The notes below the pieces were generated by a model that made no database searches, was not told the DNA's origin, and saw nothing but the letters and a program-made list of their open reading frames with translations. DNA of 64,000 bases from Pyramidobacter sp. YE332 (lineage in GTDB: Bacteria; Synergistota; Synergistia; Synergistales; Dethiosulfovibrionaceae): the NCBI RefSeq assembly GCF_033060595.1, contig NZ_CP133038.1:2604001-2668000 (forward strand), given 5' to 3'. Below are positions 35,390 to 43,925 of this stretch, one piece after another; the stretch's first letter is position 1, and every line of letters begins with the position of its first letter. The position numbers were made by a program, and so were the translations under genes.

Positions 35390-36274
35390 ATGGATAAACG
35401 GTTGAAAATCGGCGGGCTGGCGCTTCGGGCGGCCTGCCGGCGGGAGCTGGGGACGTTTTTGAACGTTACCGTCGGCACGCTGCTCATCTGTCTCTGCATC
35501 GCCGCGCTGATCGAACCCTATCAGTTCGCCAGCACCGGCGTGACCGGCGTCGGCCTGATCACCAACTACCTCTGGGGAATTTCGCCCGTCTGGGTGCTCA
35601 CGGGCGGCAACGCGCTGCTGCTTGCCTGGGGCTGGAAAGCCCTGTCGCCGCGCTTCGCTCTCTGGACGCTGTACAACACCCTGCTCACCTCGCTGGCGCT
35701 GCCGCTGTTCGAGATGTTCCGTTATCCGCTGATCAGCAACACGATCCTGGCCGCGCTGTTCGGCGGCGTCGTCGGCGGCCTCGGCATGGGCATCCTCTTT
35801 CGCGAGGGCGCTTCGTCCGGCGGCATGGACGTGGCGGCTGCCGTGGCGAAAAAACGCTGGGGCGTGGACGTCGGCTCGGCGTCGTTCTTCGTCAACGTCG
35901 GCATCCTCGTGCTGTCCTTCGTGGCCGTCGATTTCGAGCGCATCCTCATGGGCGCTTTCAGCCTCTATGTGGAGTCAGTCGTCATCGACTGGGTGATCAA
36001 GTCGTTCGACCGCCGCACGCAGGTCATGGTCATCAGCGGCAAGACCGACGAGATCACCCGTTTCATCATGGACTCGCTGGAACGCACGGCCACGCTCGTG
36101 GCCGCCAAAGGAGCGTATCGCCGCGCTCCCATGGAGATGGTCATGGTCATCCTCACGCGCCGTCAGGCCGTGGAACTGAAGCGCTTCGTGCGCTCCATCG
36201 ACCCGGCCGCGTTCCTGATCCTCAGCGACGTCTCCGAAGTCGTCGGCGAAGGTTTCAAGAAGTGGGAGTCGTAG
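35390..36274 (+). CDS. YitT-family membrane protein
   Basis: The protein has 294 residues. About five or six membrane segments lie in residues 20-190, with ASTGVTGVGLITNYLWGI and FREGASSGGMDVAAAVAKKRWG as the conserved DUF161 motifs. A cytoplasmic DUF2179 domain follows (QVMVISGKTDEITRFIM, GAYRRAPMEMVMVILTRRQ, DPAAFLILSDVSEVVGEGF). The transported substrate is unknown. The ATG at 35390 has better spacing to CAAGGGGGC than the one at 35384. A terminator and a parS-like site follow. Confidence 0.92.
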   Translation: MDKRLKIGGLALRAACRRELGTFLNVTVGTLLICLCIAALIEPYQFASTGVTGVGLITNYLWGISPVWVLTGGNALLLAWGWKALSPRFALWTLYNTLLTSLALPLFEMFRYPLISNTILAALFGGVVGGLGMGILFREGASSGGMDVAAAVAKKRWGVDVGSASFFVNVGILVLSFVAVDFERILMGAFSLYVESVVIDWVIKSFDRRTQVMVISGKTDEITRFIMDSLERTATLVAAKGAYRRAPMEMVMVILTRRQAVELKRFVRSIDPAAFLILSDVSEVVGEGFKKWES

Positions 36275-36334
36275 CGCCGCCGTTTTCAAAAAAACGACGG
36301 CAGACAAAAAACGCGAATATCCGAACATAAAGCA

Positions 36335-36368
36335 ACGCCCGACAGCCGCTGAGCTGCCGGGCGTTTTT
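36335..36368 (+). terminator. Terminator of the YitT gene
   Basis: AACGCCCG.CAGC pairs with GCTG.CGGGCGTT and is followed by five Ts. Confidence 0.85.
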
Positions 36369-36400
36369 CGCGCCGATGTTCCACGTGGAACATCGGCGCG
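36369..36400. promoter_or_regulatory. parS-like centromere site
   Basis: The core TGTTCCACGTGGAACA (36377-36392) matches the general bacterial parS form (TGTTNCACGTGNAACA). It sits in the centre of a perfect 32-bp palindrome. ParB binds such sites to start chromosome partition, usually near the replication origin. It lies between two convergent genes, just after the terminator of YitT. A role as second terminator hairpin is possible but does not explain the exact core. Confidence 0.7.
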
Positions 36401-36468
36401 GTCATTTTTATAAGGAAAAGTTTTCCGCCCCGATCGGGAACGGAGACGGGCGGAAGCGTCGTGGCGTC

Positions 36469-37935
36469 TCAGCGTCTCCACGTGTCGGGCACGAACAGCA
36501 GCAGCACGGTGGTGAGTTCCAGGCGGCCGACGAGCATGGCGAAGGCCAGGACCCATTTGCCGGCGGCGGGGACGGAGGCGTAGTTGCTGGCGGGGCCGAA
36601 GGCGCCCAGCCCGGGGCCGACGTTGCTGACGCAGGCCAGCGCGCCTGAAAAGGACGAAAGCAGGTCGATGCCGAGAGCGGCCAAAAACAGGCTGACGGCG
36701 ATGAGGATAACGATGTAGCACACGAAAAACGAGAGCACTGTGCTGACCACTCGGCTCTCCTGCGGCTTGCCGTTGACGCGCACGCAGAGCACGCGATGCG
36801 GCTGGAGCGAGCGGATCATGTCGTTTTTGGCGTGGCGCGCGGCGATCATGAAGCGCACGACCTTGATGCCGCCCGAGGTGGATCCGGCGCAGCCGCCGAC
36901 GAGCATGATCGCCAGCAGCGCCATCTGGGCGAAGTACGGCCACTGCAGCGTGTCGGTGACCATGAAACCGGTCGTGGTCATCAGCGTTGTGGTCTGGAAC
37001 GCGGCGTGGCGCAGCGCCTGGCCGAAGGGCATGTCCATGCCGCTTTTCAGCGCCGAGCAGGCGACGGCCGCGGCGACGATCAGGATGATGCGGACGTACC
37101 AGCGGAACTCGTCGTCCTTGAAATAGGCGCCGAAGCAGCCGCGCAGGAACAGATAGTGCAGCGAAAAATTCACGCCGGCCAGAAACGTGAACGCGGTGAC
37201 GACCCACTCGACGGCGGGGCTGCGAAAGTGGGCGATGCTGTCGTTGTAGATGGAGAAGCCGCCGGTGGCGACGGTGGCGAACGCGTGGGTGACGCCCTCG
37301 TAGAACGAAGTGCCGCACAGCATCAGCGCGCCGACCTCCAGCGCGGTGAGGAAGATGTAGATCTCCCATAGGATCGCGGCCGTCTGCTGCAGGCGGGGGG
37401 TGAGCTTTTCCGGCAGCGGCCCCGGCGATTCGGCCTTGAAAAGCTGCATACCGCCGCCGCCGATGAAGGGCAGGATGGTGAGGCTGAGGACGATGATGCC
37501 CATGCCGCCGAGCCAGTGCGTGAGCGCGCGCCAGAGCAGGATGCCGCGGGGATTTCCCTCGATGTTGACGAGGATGGACGCCCCTGTGGTCGTGAAGCCC
37601 GACATGGCCTCGAAGAACGCGTCGGTGAAGTTCGCCGTCGTGCCGTGGAGCACGTAAGGCAGCGCGCCGATGACGGAAGCCACGACCCACGAGAAGGAGA
37701 CGATGGCGAACGCCTCGCGCACGCCGATGTCGCTACGGCCGGGAGCGCTTTTGCGCGAAGGGCGCGTGACCAGCGCCAGCGCGACGCAGGCGGCCAGCGA
37801 AAAGACCGCGCAGCGCAGCAGCACGGCGGCGTCGGGCGTGCCGTCGAACCACGCCCAGGCGGCGGGCAGGAACATGCTGCCGGAGACGATCGAACCGATC
37901 AGCGAAAGCACGAAAAGGACAACGCGGAAATTCAT
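36469..37935 (-). CDS. trkH: Potassium uptake protein TrkH
   Basis: The protein has 488 residues with about ten membrane helices. Four pore loops with the selectivity-filter glycines are visible: MSGFTTTGAS, TVATGGFSIYN, MTTTGFM and SNVGPGLG. It is the membrane part of a K+ channel-like transporter that is gated by TrkA. The ATG at 37935 overlaps the TrkA stop (ATGA), so the two are translated together with trkA first. No terminator was recognised between the stop and the parS-like site. Confidence 0.95.
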   Translation of the reverse strand: MNFRVVLFVLSLIGSIVSGSMFLPAAWAWFDGTPDAAVLLRCAVFSLAACVALALVTRPSRKSAPGRSDIGVREAFAIVSFSWVVASVIGALPYVLHGTTANFTDAFFEAMSGFTTTGASILVNIEGNPRGILLWRALTHWLGGMGIIVLSLTILPFIGGGGMQLFKAESPGPLPEKLTPRLQQTAAILWEIYIFLTALEVGALMLCGTSFYEGVTHAFATVATGGFSIYNDSIAHFRSPAVEWVVTAFTFLAGVNFSLHYLFLRGCFGAYFKDDEFRWYVRIILIVAAAVACSALKSGMDMPFGQALRHAAFQTTTLMTTTGFMVTDTLQWPYFAQMALLAIMLVGGCAGSTSGGIKVVRFMIAARHAKNDMIRSLQPHRVLCVRVNGKPQESRVVSTVLSFFVCYIVILIAVSLFLAALGIDLLSSFSGALACVSNVGPGLGAFGPASNYASVPAAGKWVLAFAMLVGRLELTTVLLLFVPDTWRR

Positions 37936-39302
37936 GCCTGATCGACCTTGAAGAAGCGCATCGCTTCGGGCATCATCTCGGCCATGGCGAAGACGGAGAT
38001 CACGTCGCCCTCCAGCAGCACCTCCGCGCCGCCGGGCACGAGGTACTTGCCGCCGCGCTTGATGATGGCGATCAGGATCCCCTTGCGCAGATTCAAATCC
38101 ATGATGCGTTTGCCGACGGCGGGATTGCCGGGGCGCAGCAGGAACTCGAGCATCTCCGCGCCGATGCGGTCGATCAGCGAGAGCATGCCGGCCGAATTGG
38201 GATAGCGGATGTAGCGCAGGAACGTGGACGCCAGCGTCTTGTTGGGATTGACCAGCACGTCCACGGGCAGCTTGTCCTCCAGATCCTCGTACACGTCCTT
38301 GCGCACGACGGCGATGGTCTTCACGTCTTCCTGCACGTTGGCCAGCGCGGCGATGATCACGTTCATCTCGTCGTTGGACGTGGCGGCCACGACTCCGTTG
38401 GCCTTGTCCACGCCGAGCTGGAGCATCAGATCCTTGTCCATGCCGTCGCCGTTGATGACCTTCACGTCGGGGAACTCGCGGGCCAGACGCGCGCATTTTT
38501 CCAGATCCTTTTCGACCAGCGTCGTCTCCACGTGCGGCACGTTGGAGCTGAGACGGTGCGCCAGATTGGTCCCCAGCTTGCCGCCGCCGACGATGATGAC
38601 GCGCGACAGCCGTTTGTGATGCTCCACGTCGAACAGCCGCATCAGCGACGGCACGCGCTCGTGCAGCGTCACGGCGAAGCACAGGTCGCCCTCGCGCGCC
38701 GTCCAGTCGCCGGAGGGCACGAAGCCGTCGTCGCCGCGTTCCACGTAGACGATGATGGCCCCCAGCCCCGGATACTTGACGCCCAACTCGCGCAGGCTCA
38801 TGCCGCAGATCGGCGAATCGGCCTCGACGCGGAACGCGAAGCTGCCGGCGCGGCCGTTGAACAGCTCCGACGAATGGACGGCGGCGTTGAAGCGCAGCAG
38901 CGACGCGATCTCGCGCGACAGCGAACGTTCCGGCGAAGCCAGCACGTCGATGCCGAGGTCTTCGGCCCAGTCGGGCGTGTCGGTGAATTCCAGATCTCTG
39001 ACGCGCGCCAGCACCTGCCGCACGCCGGCGCGTTTGCCCAGCCAGCAGGCCATCAGGTTCGTCTCGTCGCGATCGGTGCAGGCGATCAGCGCGTCCACAT
39101 CGCCGCCTTTGACGACGCCGGCCTTTTCCAGCACGGCGGGACGCGCGCCGTTGCCGCGGACGACGCTGACGTCCTGTTCCTCTTCGAGACGGGCGGCGGT
39201 CTCGGCGTCGCGCTCGATGATCACCACGTCCCGCCCTTCGGCGGACAGGGTGCGCGCCACCGTATACCCCACGTTGCCCGCGCCTACGACCACTATCTTC
39301 AT
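37932..39302 (-). CDS. trkA: Trk system regulatory protein TrkA
   Basis: The protein has 456 residues and two RCK units. Each starts with a nucleotide-binding turn: VVGAGNVGYTVARTL (residues 4-18) and IVGGGKLGTNLAHRL (about 235-250). Each is followed by a TrkA-C domain; the last ends PGGAEVLLEGDVISVFAM. It binds NAD(H) or ATP and controls TrkH from the cytoplasm. It is the first gene of the trkA-trkH pair. No unusual residue was noticed. Confidence 0.95.
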   Translation of the reverse strand: MKIVVVGAGNVGYTVARTLSAEGRDVVIIERDAETAARLEEEQDVSVVRGNGARPAVLEKAGVVKGGDVDALIACTDRDETNLMACWLGKRAGVRQVLARVRDLEFTDTPDWAEDLGIDVLASPERSLSREIASLLRFNAAVHSSELFNGRAGSFAFRVEADSPICGMSLRELGVKYPGLGAIIVYVERGDDGFVPSGDWTAREGDLCFAVTLHERVPSLMRLFDVEHHKRLSRVIIVGGGKLGTNLAHRLSSNVPHVETTLVEKDLEKCARLAREFPDVKVINGDGMDKDLMLQLGVDKANGVVAATSNDEMNVIIAALANVQEDVKTIAVVRKDVYEDLEDKLPVDVLVNPNKTLASTFLRYIRYPNSAGMLSLIDRIGAEMLEFLLRPGNPAVGKRIMDLNLRKGILIAIIKRGGKYLVPGGAEVLLEGDVISVFAMAEMMPEAMRFFKVDQA

Positions 39303-39453
39303 GATCTCACGCTCCTGCGCCGCAGCGGAAAAAAACCGCTTCGCGGCGTTCTTTTCTTTGTAATATCAGACAGTTCGGGAACTCCGGTTCAGATTATAGC
39401 ATAGAGCGACTGCGCCGACGAAGAGGCGGCGCTTGAAGCGGAAAAATTTTTGT

Positions 39454-39490
39454 AAAAAAATCCCCTCGCCGCGGCGAGAGGATTTTTTTT
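39454..39490 (-). terminator. Terminator of the TctABC operon
   Basis: ATCCCCTCGCCG pairs with CGGCGAGAGGAT with one mismatch, flanked by A and T runs of seven or more, so it is active on both strands. It follows the TctA stop. Confidence 0.85.
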
Positions 39491-39497
39491 GCGCGAA

Positions 39498-40964
39498 TCA
39501 AGCCGTTTTCTTTTTTGTGCGGAACGCGGGCAACAGAAGCAGGACGATCAGCGCCCATAGCACGATACAGAGCGGGCGCGTGAAGAAGATCGCCGGCGAG
39601 CCGTTGGAGATCGCCAGCGCGCCGCCGAAGCCCTCCTCCGTGATGCGCCCGAGGATCAGCCCCAGAACCACTGCGCCGAGATCGAACCCCATGCGGTGCA
39701 GGAAGTAACCGCCGACGCCGAAAGCCAGCATCGTCCAGACGTCGAACATCATGTTGCGCATCGCGAAGCTGCCCACCACCGAGAGCACGGCGATCGCCGG
39801 CACCAGCAGCGAGTTGGGCGCCGTGGAGATGCGCGCGAAAAACGGCGCCAGGTAGATGCCGAGGAACAGGAACACGACGTTGGCGAGAAACAGCGAGAGA
39901 ATGAAGCCGTAGGTGATCGTGCCGTACTTGGTGAACAGCTCCGGCCCCGGGATCAGGTTGTTGATCGTCAGGCCGCCCATCAGACAGGCCGCCACCGAGT
40001 TGCCGGGAATGCCCAGCGTCAGCATCGGCACCAGCGAGCCGCCGACGCAGCCGTTGTTGGCGCTCTCCGACGCGGCCACGCCCTTCGGGTTGCCGTGGCC
40101 GAACGTCTCCGGTTCCCTGTCGAGCGACTTGGCCGTGTTGTAGGAGATGAAGGCCGAGATCGTCGCGCCCGCGCCGGGGAGCATGCCGACGATCGTGCCG
40201 ATGACGCCGCCGCGCGCGATCGTCGGCGCCAGCCCCTTGGGCAGCTTGTTGTCCTTCAGCGTCGAAACGTCGGCCGCCAGCTCCTGCACGATGCTGGCTT
40301 CGCCGGTCAGGTCGAGCAGCTGGCTGACCGAGAACAGGCCGATCAGCGCGGGAATGTCCTTGACGCCGTCGAACAGCTCCGGCACGCTGCCGGCGAAGCG
40401 CGGATAGGCGTCCATCGGATCCATGCCGATCGAAGCGATCAGCAGACCGATCACGCCCGAGATCAGCCCCTTGATCAGATTGCCGCTCGTCAGCGTGACG
40501 ATGCTCGTCAGCCCCATGACGGCGAGCAGAAAGTTCTCCGGCGGTCCGAAGCGCAGCGAGAACTTGGCCAGCACCGGCGCCACCAGCAGCAGCGCCAGTG
40601 TGGAGATGATGCCGCCCCAGAAGCTGGCCACCGTGGCGATCGTGATCGCCACGCCGCCTTTGCCCTTGCGGGTCATCGGGTAGCCGTCGAGCGCCGTGGC
40701 CGCCGCGGCCGGAGTGCCGGGCGTGGACAGCAGGATCGACGAGATCGCGCCGCCGAACATGCCGCCGGAATAGACGCCGCCCATCAGCGCCAGACCGACG
40801 ACGGGATTCATGCCGAACGTGACGGGGATCAGCAGCGCCACGGCCATCGTCGCCGTCAGACCGGGAATGGCGCCGATGATGACGCCTCCCAGCGTGCCCG
40901 CGACGATGGCGAGCAGCGGCGCGGGAGCGAACAGGCTCAGCGCCGCCTCAATGATCATTTCCAT
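39498..40964 (-). CDS. tctA: Tripartite tricarboxylate transporter large permease TctA
   Basis: The protein has 488 residues and about eleven membrane segments. GTLGGVIIGAIPGLTATMAVALLIPVTFGM, STPGTPAAAATALDGYPMTRKGKGG and LGIPGNSVAACLMGGL are the repeated TctA signatures. With TctB in the membrane and TctC outside, it imports citrate or another carboxylate using an ion gradient. It starts 16 bases behind TctB. A terminator follows. Confidence 0.95.
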   Translation of the reverse strand: MEMIIEAALSLFAPAPLLAIVAGTLGGVIIGAIPGLTATMAVALLIPVTFGMNPVVGLALMGGVYSGGMFGGAISSILLSTPGTPAAAATALDGYPMTRKGKGGVAITIATVASFWGGIISTLALLLVAPVLAKFSLRFGPPENFLLAVMGLTSIVTLTSGNLIKGLISGVIGLLIASIGMDPMDAYPRFAGSVPELFDGVKDIPALIGLFSVSQLLDLTGEASIVQELAADVSTLKDNKLPKGLAPTIARGGVIGTIVGMLPGAGATISAFISYNTAKSLDREPETFGHGNPKGVAASESANNGCVGGSLVPMLTLGIPGNSVAACLMGGLTINNLIPGPELFTKYGTITYGFILSLFLANVVFLFLGIYLAPFFARISTAPNSLLVPAIAVLSVVGSFAMRNMMFDVWTMLAFGVGGYFLHRMGFDLGAVVLGLILGRITEEGFGGALAISNGSPAIFFTRPLCIVLWALIVLLLLPAFRTKKKTA

Positions 40965-40980
40965 AGACCGTCACTCCCCT

Positions 40981-41484
40981 TCACAGAAGCGCCAGAGCCG
41001 CTCTGGCCTTGGCGAGCGAGCCGGGCACGTCGGCGAACGTGAATTCCTCGAAGATCCCCAGCGGCACCGGCACGCCGAGGAAGCGCACGAACACCCCGTA
41101 CACCAGCGCCAGCAGCACGACCGCGCTGGCAATTAGCAGCAGCGGCCGGCGCAGCCCCAGCAGGAACGCCAAGACGAGCATATAAACGGCGCTGGCAACG
41201 TAAAATCCCGCGTATTTGAGCGACAGCACATAAACGAGCGTCAGCGCCACCGTGGCGGTAAACGCTCCGGGAGCCTTCACCCACTGCGGTTTGCCGGGAT
41301 CCGCGCCGCGCAGCGACGCGGCGATCAGCAGAGCGCAGAGGATCGCCATCACCGCCAGCAGGAATTTGACGTACTGCGAAGCGTGCACGGCGTACGCCGG
41401 AAATTTGAGAACTTCGGAATAGATGGCGCCGGCGAGGAAAATCCCCGCGGCGCCGGAAAGGATGCTGACCGTTTTCTTGTTCAT
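40981..41484 (-). CDS. tctB: Tripartite tricarboxylate transporter small permease TctB
   Basis: The protein has 167 residues and four predicted membrane segments, at about 8-24, 40-58, 80-100 and 115-145. The family is weakly conserved in sequence, so the call rests on size, topology and position between TctC and TctA. It begins 27 bases after the TctC stop. Confidence 0.88.
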   Translation of the reverse strand: MNKKTVSILSGAAGIFLAGAIYSEVLKFPAYAVHASQYVKFLLAVMAILCALLIAASLRGADPGKPQWVKAPGAFTATVALTLVYVLSLKYAGFYVASAVYMLVLAFLLGLRRPLLLIASAVVLLALVYGVFVRFLGVPVPLGIFEEFTFADVPGSLAKARAALALL

Positions 41485-41511
41485 AAGGATTCGGATGTCT
41501 GCGGCGAAAAT

Positions 41512-42456
41512 TTACCAGGGCGCGACTTCGTAGGCCTTGTCGGTCGCCGCCTGCAGCGCTTCGAGATACGCCTTGTACTCGTCGCCGTTCATCTCGTTGA
41601 TCAGCAGCACGCCCTTGGCGGCTTCCTGGAACTCGGGATCGGCGATCGTCTTGGTGAACATCTCGCGGATCTTGGCGAGCGCCTCGGCATCCATGCCGGC
41701 GGGGGCGGCGAAGCCGCGCGAAGAGTCGGAGACCATCGTCGGATAGCCGAGCTCGGCCGTGCAGGGCACGTCGGGCATCATGTCGCTGCGCTTGCCCGCC
41801 ATCACGGCCAGACAGCGCATCTCGCCGGAGCGGACCTGCGCCTCGACCTGGGAGACGTTCATGAAACCCACCGTGACGTGTCCGCCCATGACGTTGGCCT
41901 TGGCCGCGGACGAACCCTTGGAGGGCACGGGGCGCAGCTTGATGTCGAGAGAGGCCTCCGTGGCCAGGCGGGCGAAATCGTCGTCGCCGCCGGGGCCGGA
42001 CGTGGAGGCCGTGCAATTCTCGTTGTTCTTGACGTATTCGGCCAGCCCCTTCAGATCCATGATCGGGCTGTTGCCGGGCACGACGATCGCGCCCGGATCG
42101 GTGACGAGATTGCCGACGTAGTCGAAGCTTGCCAGCGTGTACTGCGCGCGCTTGGCGGAGACGTGGGCCGTCAGGTGCGGCGTGTAGAGACAGCCGAACG
42201 TGTAGCCGTCCTTCTTGGCGTTGGCGATGGCCTGGAATCCGATCTGGCCGCCGGCGCCCGGCAGGTTGTCGATCACCATCGGCGCGCCCAGATACTTCTC
42301 GCCGAACTTGGCCAGCAGGCGGGCCATCGTGTCGGTGCCGCCGCCCGCCTCGGAGGGGACGATCACGTGCACCGGCTTTTCGGGATAGGCGGCCGCGGCC
42401 GCGCCGGCGCAGCCCACCGCAGCGACGAAAGCGAGAACAGCAAACAGTTTCTTCAT
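41512..42456 (-). CDS. tctC: Tripartite tricarboxylate transporter binding protein TctC
   Basis: The protein has 314 residues with a signal peptide (residues 1-22, ending AAAAA). YPEKPVHVIVPSEAGGGTDTMARLLA, GAPMVIDNLPGAGGQIG and YPTMVSDSSRGFAAPAGM are the family signatures; the Gly-Gly-Gly-Thr-Asp turn binds the ligand carboxylate. It delivers the carboxylate to TctAB. The ATG at 42456 follows AACGGAGTG. The natural ligand cannot be predicted because this family has many paralogues. Confidence 0.93.
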   Translation of the reverse strand: MKKLFAVLAFVAAVGCAGAAAAAYPEKPVHVIVPSEAGGGTDTMARLLAKFGEKYLGAPMVIDNLPGAGGQIGFQAIANAKKDGYTFGCLYTPHLTAHVSAKRAQYTLASFDYVGNLVTDPGAIVVPGNSPIMDLKGLAEYVKNNENCTASTSGPGGDDDFARLATEASLDIKLRPVPSKGSSAAKANVMGGHVTVGFMNVSQVEAQVRSGEMRCLAVMAGKRSDMMPDVPCTAELGYPTMVSDSSRGFAAPAGMDAEALAKIREMFTKTIADPEFQEAAKGVLLINEMNGDEYKAYLEALQAATDKAYEVAPW

Positions 42457-42788
42457 GAAACGATCACTCCGTTCTTTGGATATGATGTTGGTGAAACAAA
42501 CCGCTTCTCTATTGTACAATTCAGAGAGTTTTTTTTCAAAGGAAAGTTGACGGAAAAAAGAATTTCTTTTGGAAATCGAAAAACGATCCCGCCGTCGGCG
42601 CCTTCGAGGCGGAAAAGCGGCGGCGCTTCGTCCGATGCAGAAGCGCCGCCGCTCTTTATGTCGAAATCGTTTAGGGATGAATAATTAGGCCAAATACAAC
42701 GAAGCAGAGGGAATATTTGCATGCGGTCCCTCTCGGGATCGGGTTTGGGTCGCGGTCTCAAAAGGCAGATGCGGGGAATGGCGTTTTT
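42457..42788. other. Intergenic region between TctC and the Fbp-type ATPase
   Basis: This 330-base stretch holds the promoter side of TctC and the 3' side of the ABC ATPase. I see no gene in it. It includes a hairpin at 42612-42657 (AGCGGCGGCGCTTC with its inverse), followed on the minus strand by TTTT, which probably ends the ABC transporter transcript. Confidence 0.5.
42612..42657 (-). terminator. Terminator of the Fbp-type ABC operon
   Basis: A perfect 14-bp stem around a 10-base loop is followed on the minus strand by TTTT. Confidence 0.7.
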
Positions 42789-43895
42789 TCAGCGCGGCTC
42801 CGCTTCCACGGGCAGGACTTTGGCCGCCTCTTCGGAGATGGTCACGGCGCAGCGCTCGCCTTCGCGGTAGATCCTGTGCGCGTGCGGGTCGTCGATCTGC
42901 ACGAGGATTTCCGCGCCCCGGTCGTCCTTCAGGTACGTCTCCATGCTGTGGCCGAGGTACACGTTCGTGTTCACCGCGGCGTCGATAAAGCCCGCGCCCG
43001 GCTCGGCCACGCCCATCGACTCGGGGCGGCACATCACGGAACATTCGTCGCCGGCTTTCAGCTCTTTCGACCAGCGCGGGAACAGGCGCGTCTGCCCGCA
43101 CACTTCGACGGCGCAGCCGTCCGCTTCGATCGCGTTCACGCGGCCGCGGAAGAACGTGACCTTGCCGCAGAACTCGGCCACGAACGCCGAAACGGGATCG
43201 AGGTAGATCTCGTATGGCGTGCCGATCTGGGCGATCCGCCCCTTCCTCATGACGATGATGCGGTCGGACAGGCTCATGGCCTCGACGCGGTCGTGCGTGA
43301 CGTAGACGGCGGTGATGCCGAGGCCGCGCTGGATGCGGCGGATCTCGACGCGCATCTGTTCGCGCAGCAGCGCGTCGAGGTTGGAAAGCGGCTCGTCGAG
43401 CAGCAGCACGCCGGGATTGACGATCAGCGAGCGGGCCAGCGCCACGCGCTGCTGCTGGCCGCCGGACAGGCGGGACGGCGGGCGCAGCGCCAGCTCTTCC
43501 AGCCCGACGAGCTTCAGATACTCGCCGACGCGCGAGGCGATCTCCGCGGCGGGGACTTTGCGCAGCCGCAGGCCGTAGGCCACGTTGTCGAACACGTTCA
43601 TGTGCGGGAACAGGCCGTAGCTCTGAAACACCATGGCCGTGTCGCGCTGGTTGGGCGGCAGGGCCGTGACGTCGCCGCCGCCGATAAGGACGCGCCCCGT
43701 CGTGGGCAGCTCGAAACCGCCGATCATGCGCAGCATGGTGGTCTTGCCGCAGCCCGACGGACCCAGCAGCGTCACCAGTTCGCCCGGTTCGATCGTGAAA
43801 TCGCAGGGGGCCACGGCGGCGACGTCGCGCCCCGTCTGCGTGTCGTGAAAAACTTTCGAGACCCCTTCCAGAGTCACCGAGATGCTTCGTCTCAT
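42789..43895 (-). CDS. FbpC/PotA-type ABC transporter ATP-binding protein
   Basis: The protein has 368 residues. Walker A LGPSGCGKTTMLR, signature RLSGGQQQRVALARSL, Walker B VLLLDEPLSNLDALLR and H-loop VYVTHDRVEAMSLSD (usual wording is THDQ-E-A) are all present. The C-terminal 120 residues form a TOBE domain (FRGRVNAIE, YLGHSMETYL). It drives import of ferric iron, spermidine or phosphonate-type ligands. The ATG at 43895 follows CGGAGGA. It lies 30 bases behind the permease gene, so this is a three-gene operon. Confidence 0.92.
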   Translation of the reverse strand: MRRSISVTLEGVSKVFHDTQTGRDVAAVAPCDFTIEPGELVTLLGPSGCGKTTMLRMIGGFELPTTGRVLIGGGDVTALPPNQRDTAMVFQSYGLFPHMNVFDNVAYGLRLRKVPAAEIASRVGEYLKLVGLEELALRPPSRLSGGQQQRVALARSLIVNPGVLLLDEPLSNLDALLREQMRVEIRRIQRGLGITAVYVTHDRVEAMSLSDRIIVMRKGRIAQIGTPYEIYLDPVSAFVAEFCGKVTFFRGRVNAIEADGCAVEVCGQTRLFPRWSKELKAGDECSVMCRPESMGVAEPGAGFIDAAVNTNVYLGHSMETYLKDDRGAEILVQIDDPHAHRIYREGERCAVTISEEAAKVLPVEAEPR

Positions 43896-43925
43896 GGAAA
43901 TCCTCCGTTTACGGCTCAAAGGAAC

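Noticed and set aside
35975-37690. Long minus-strand frame opposite YitT and overlapping TrkH
   Set aside because: It overlaps two genes with clear membrane-protein motifs and gives a His/Arg/Pro-rich sequence; no ribosome-binding site.
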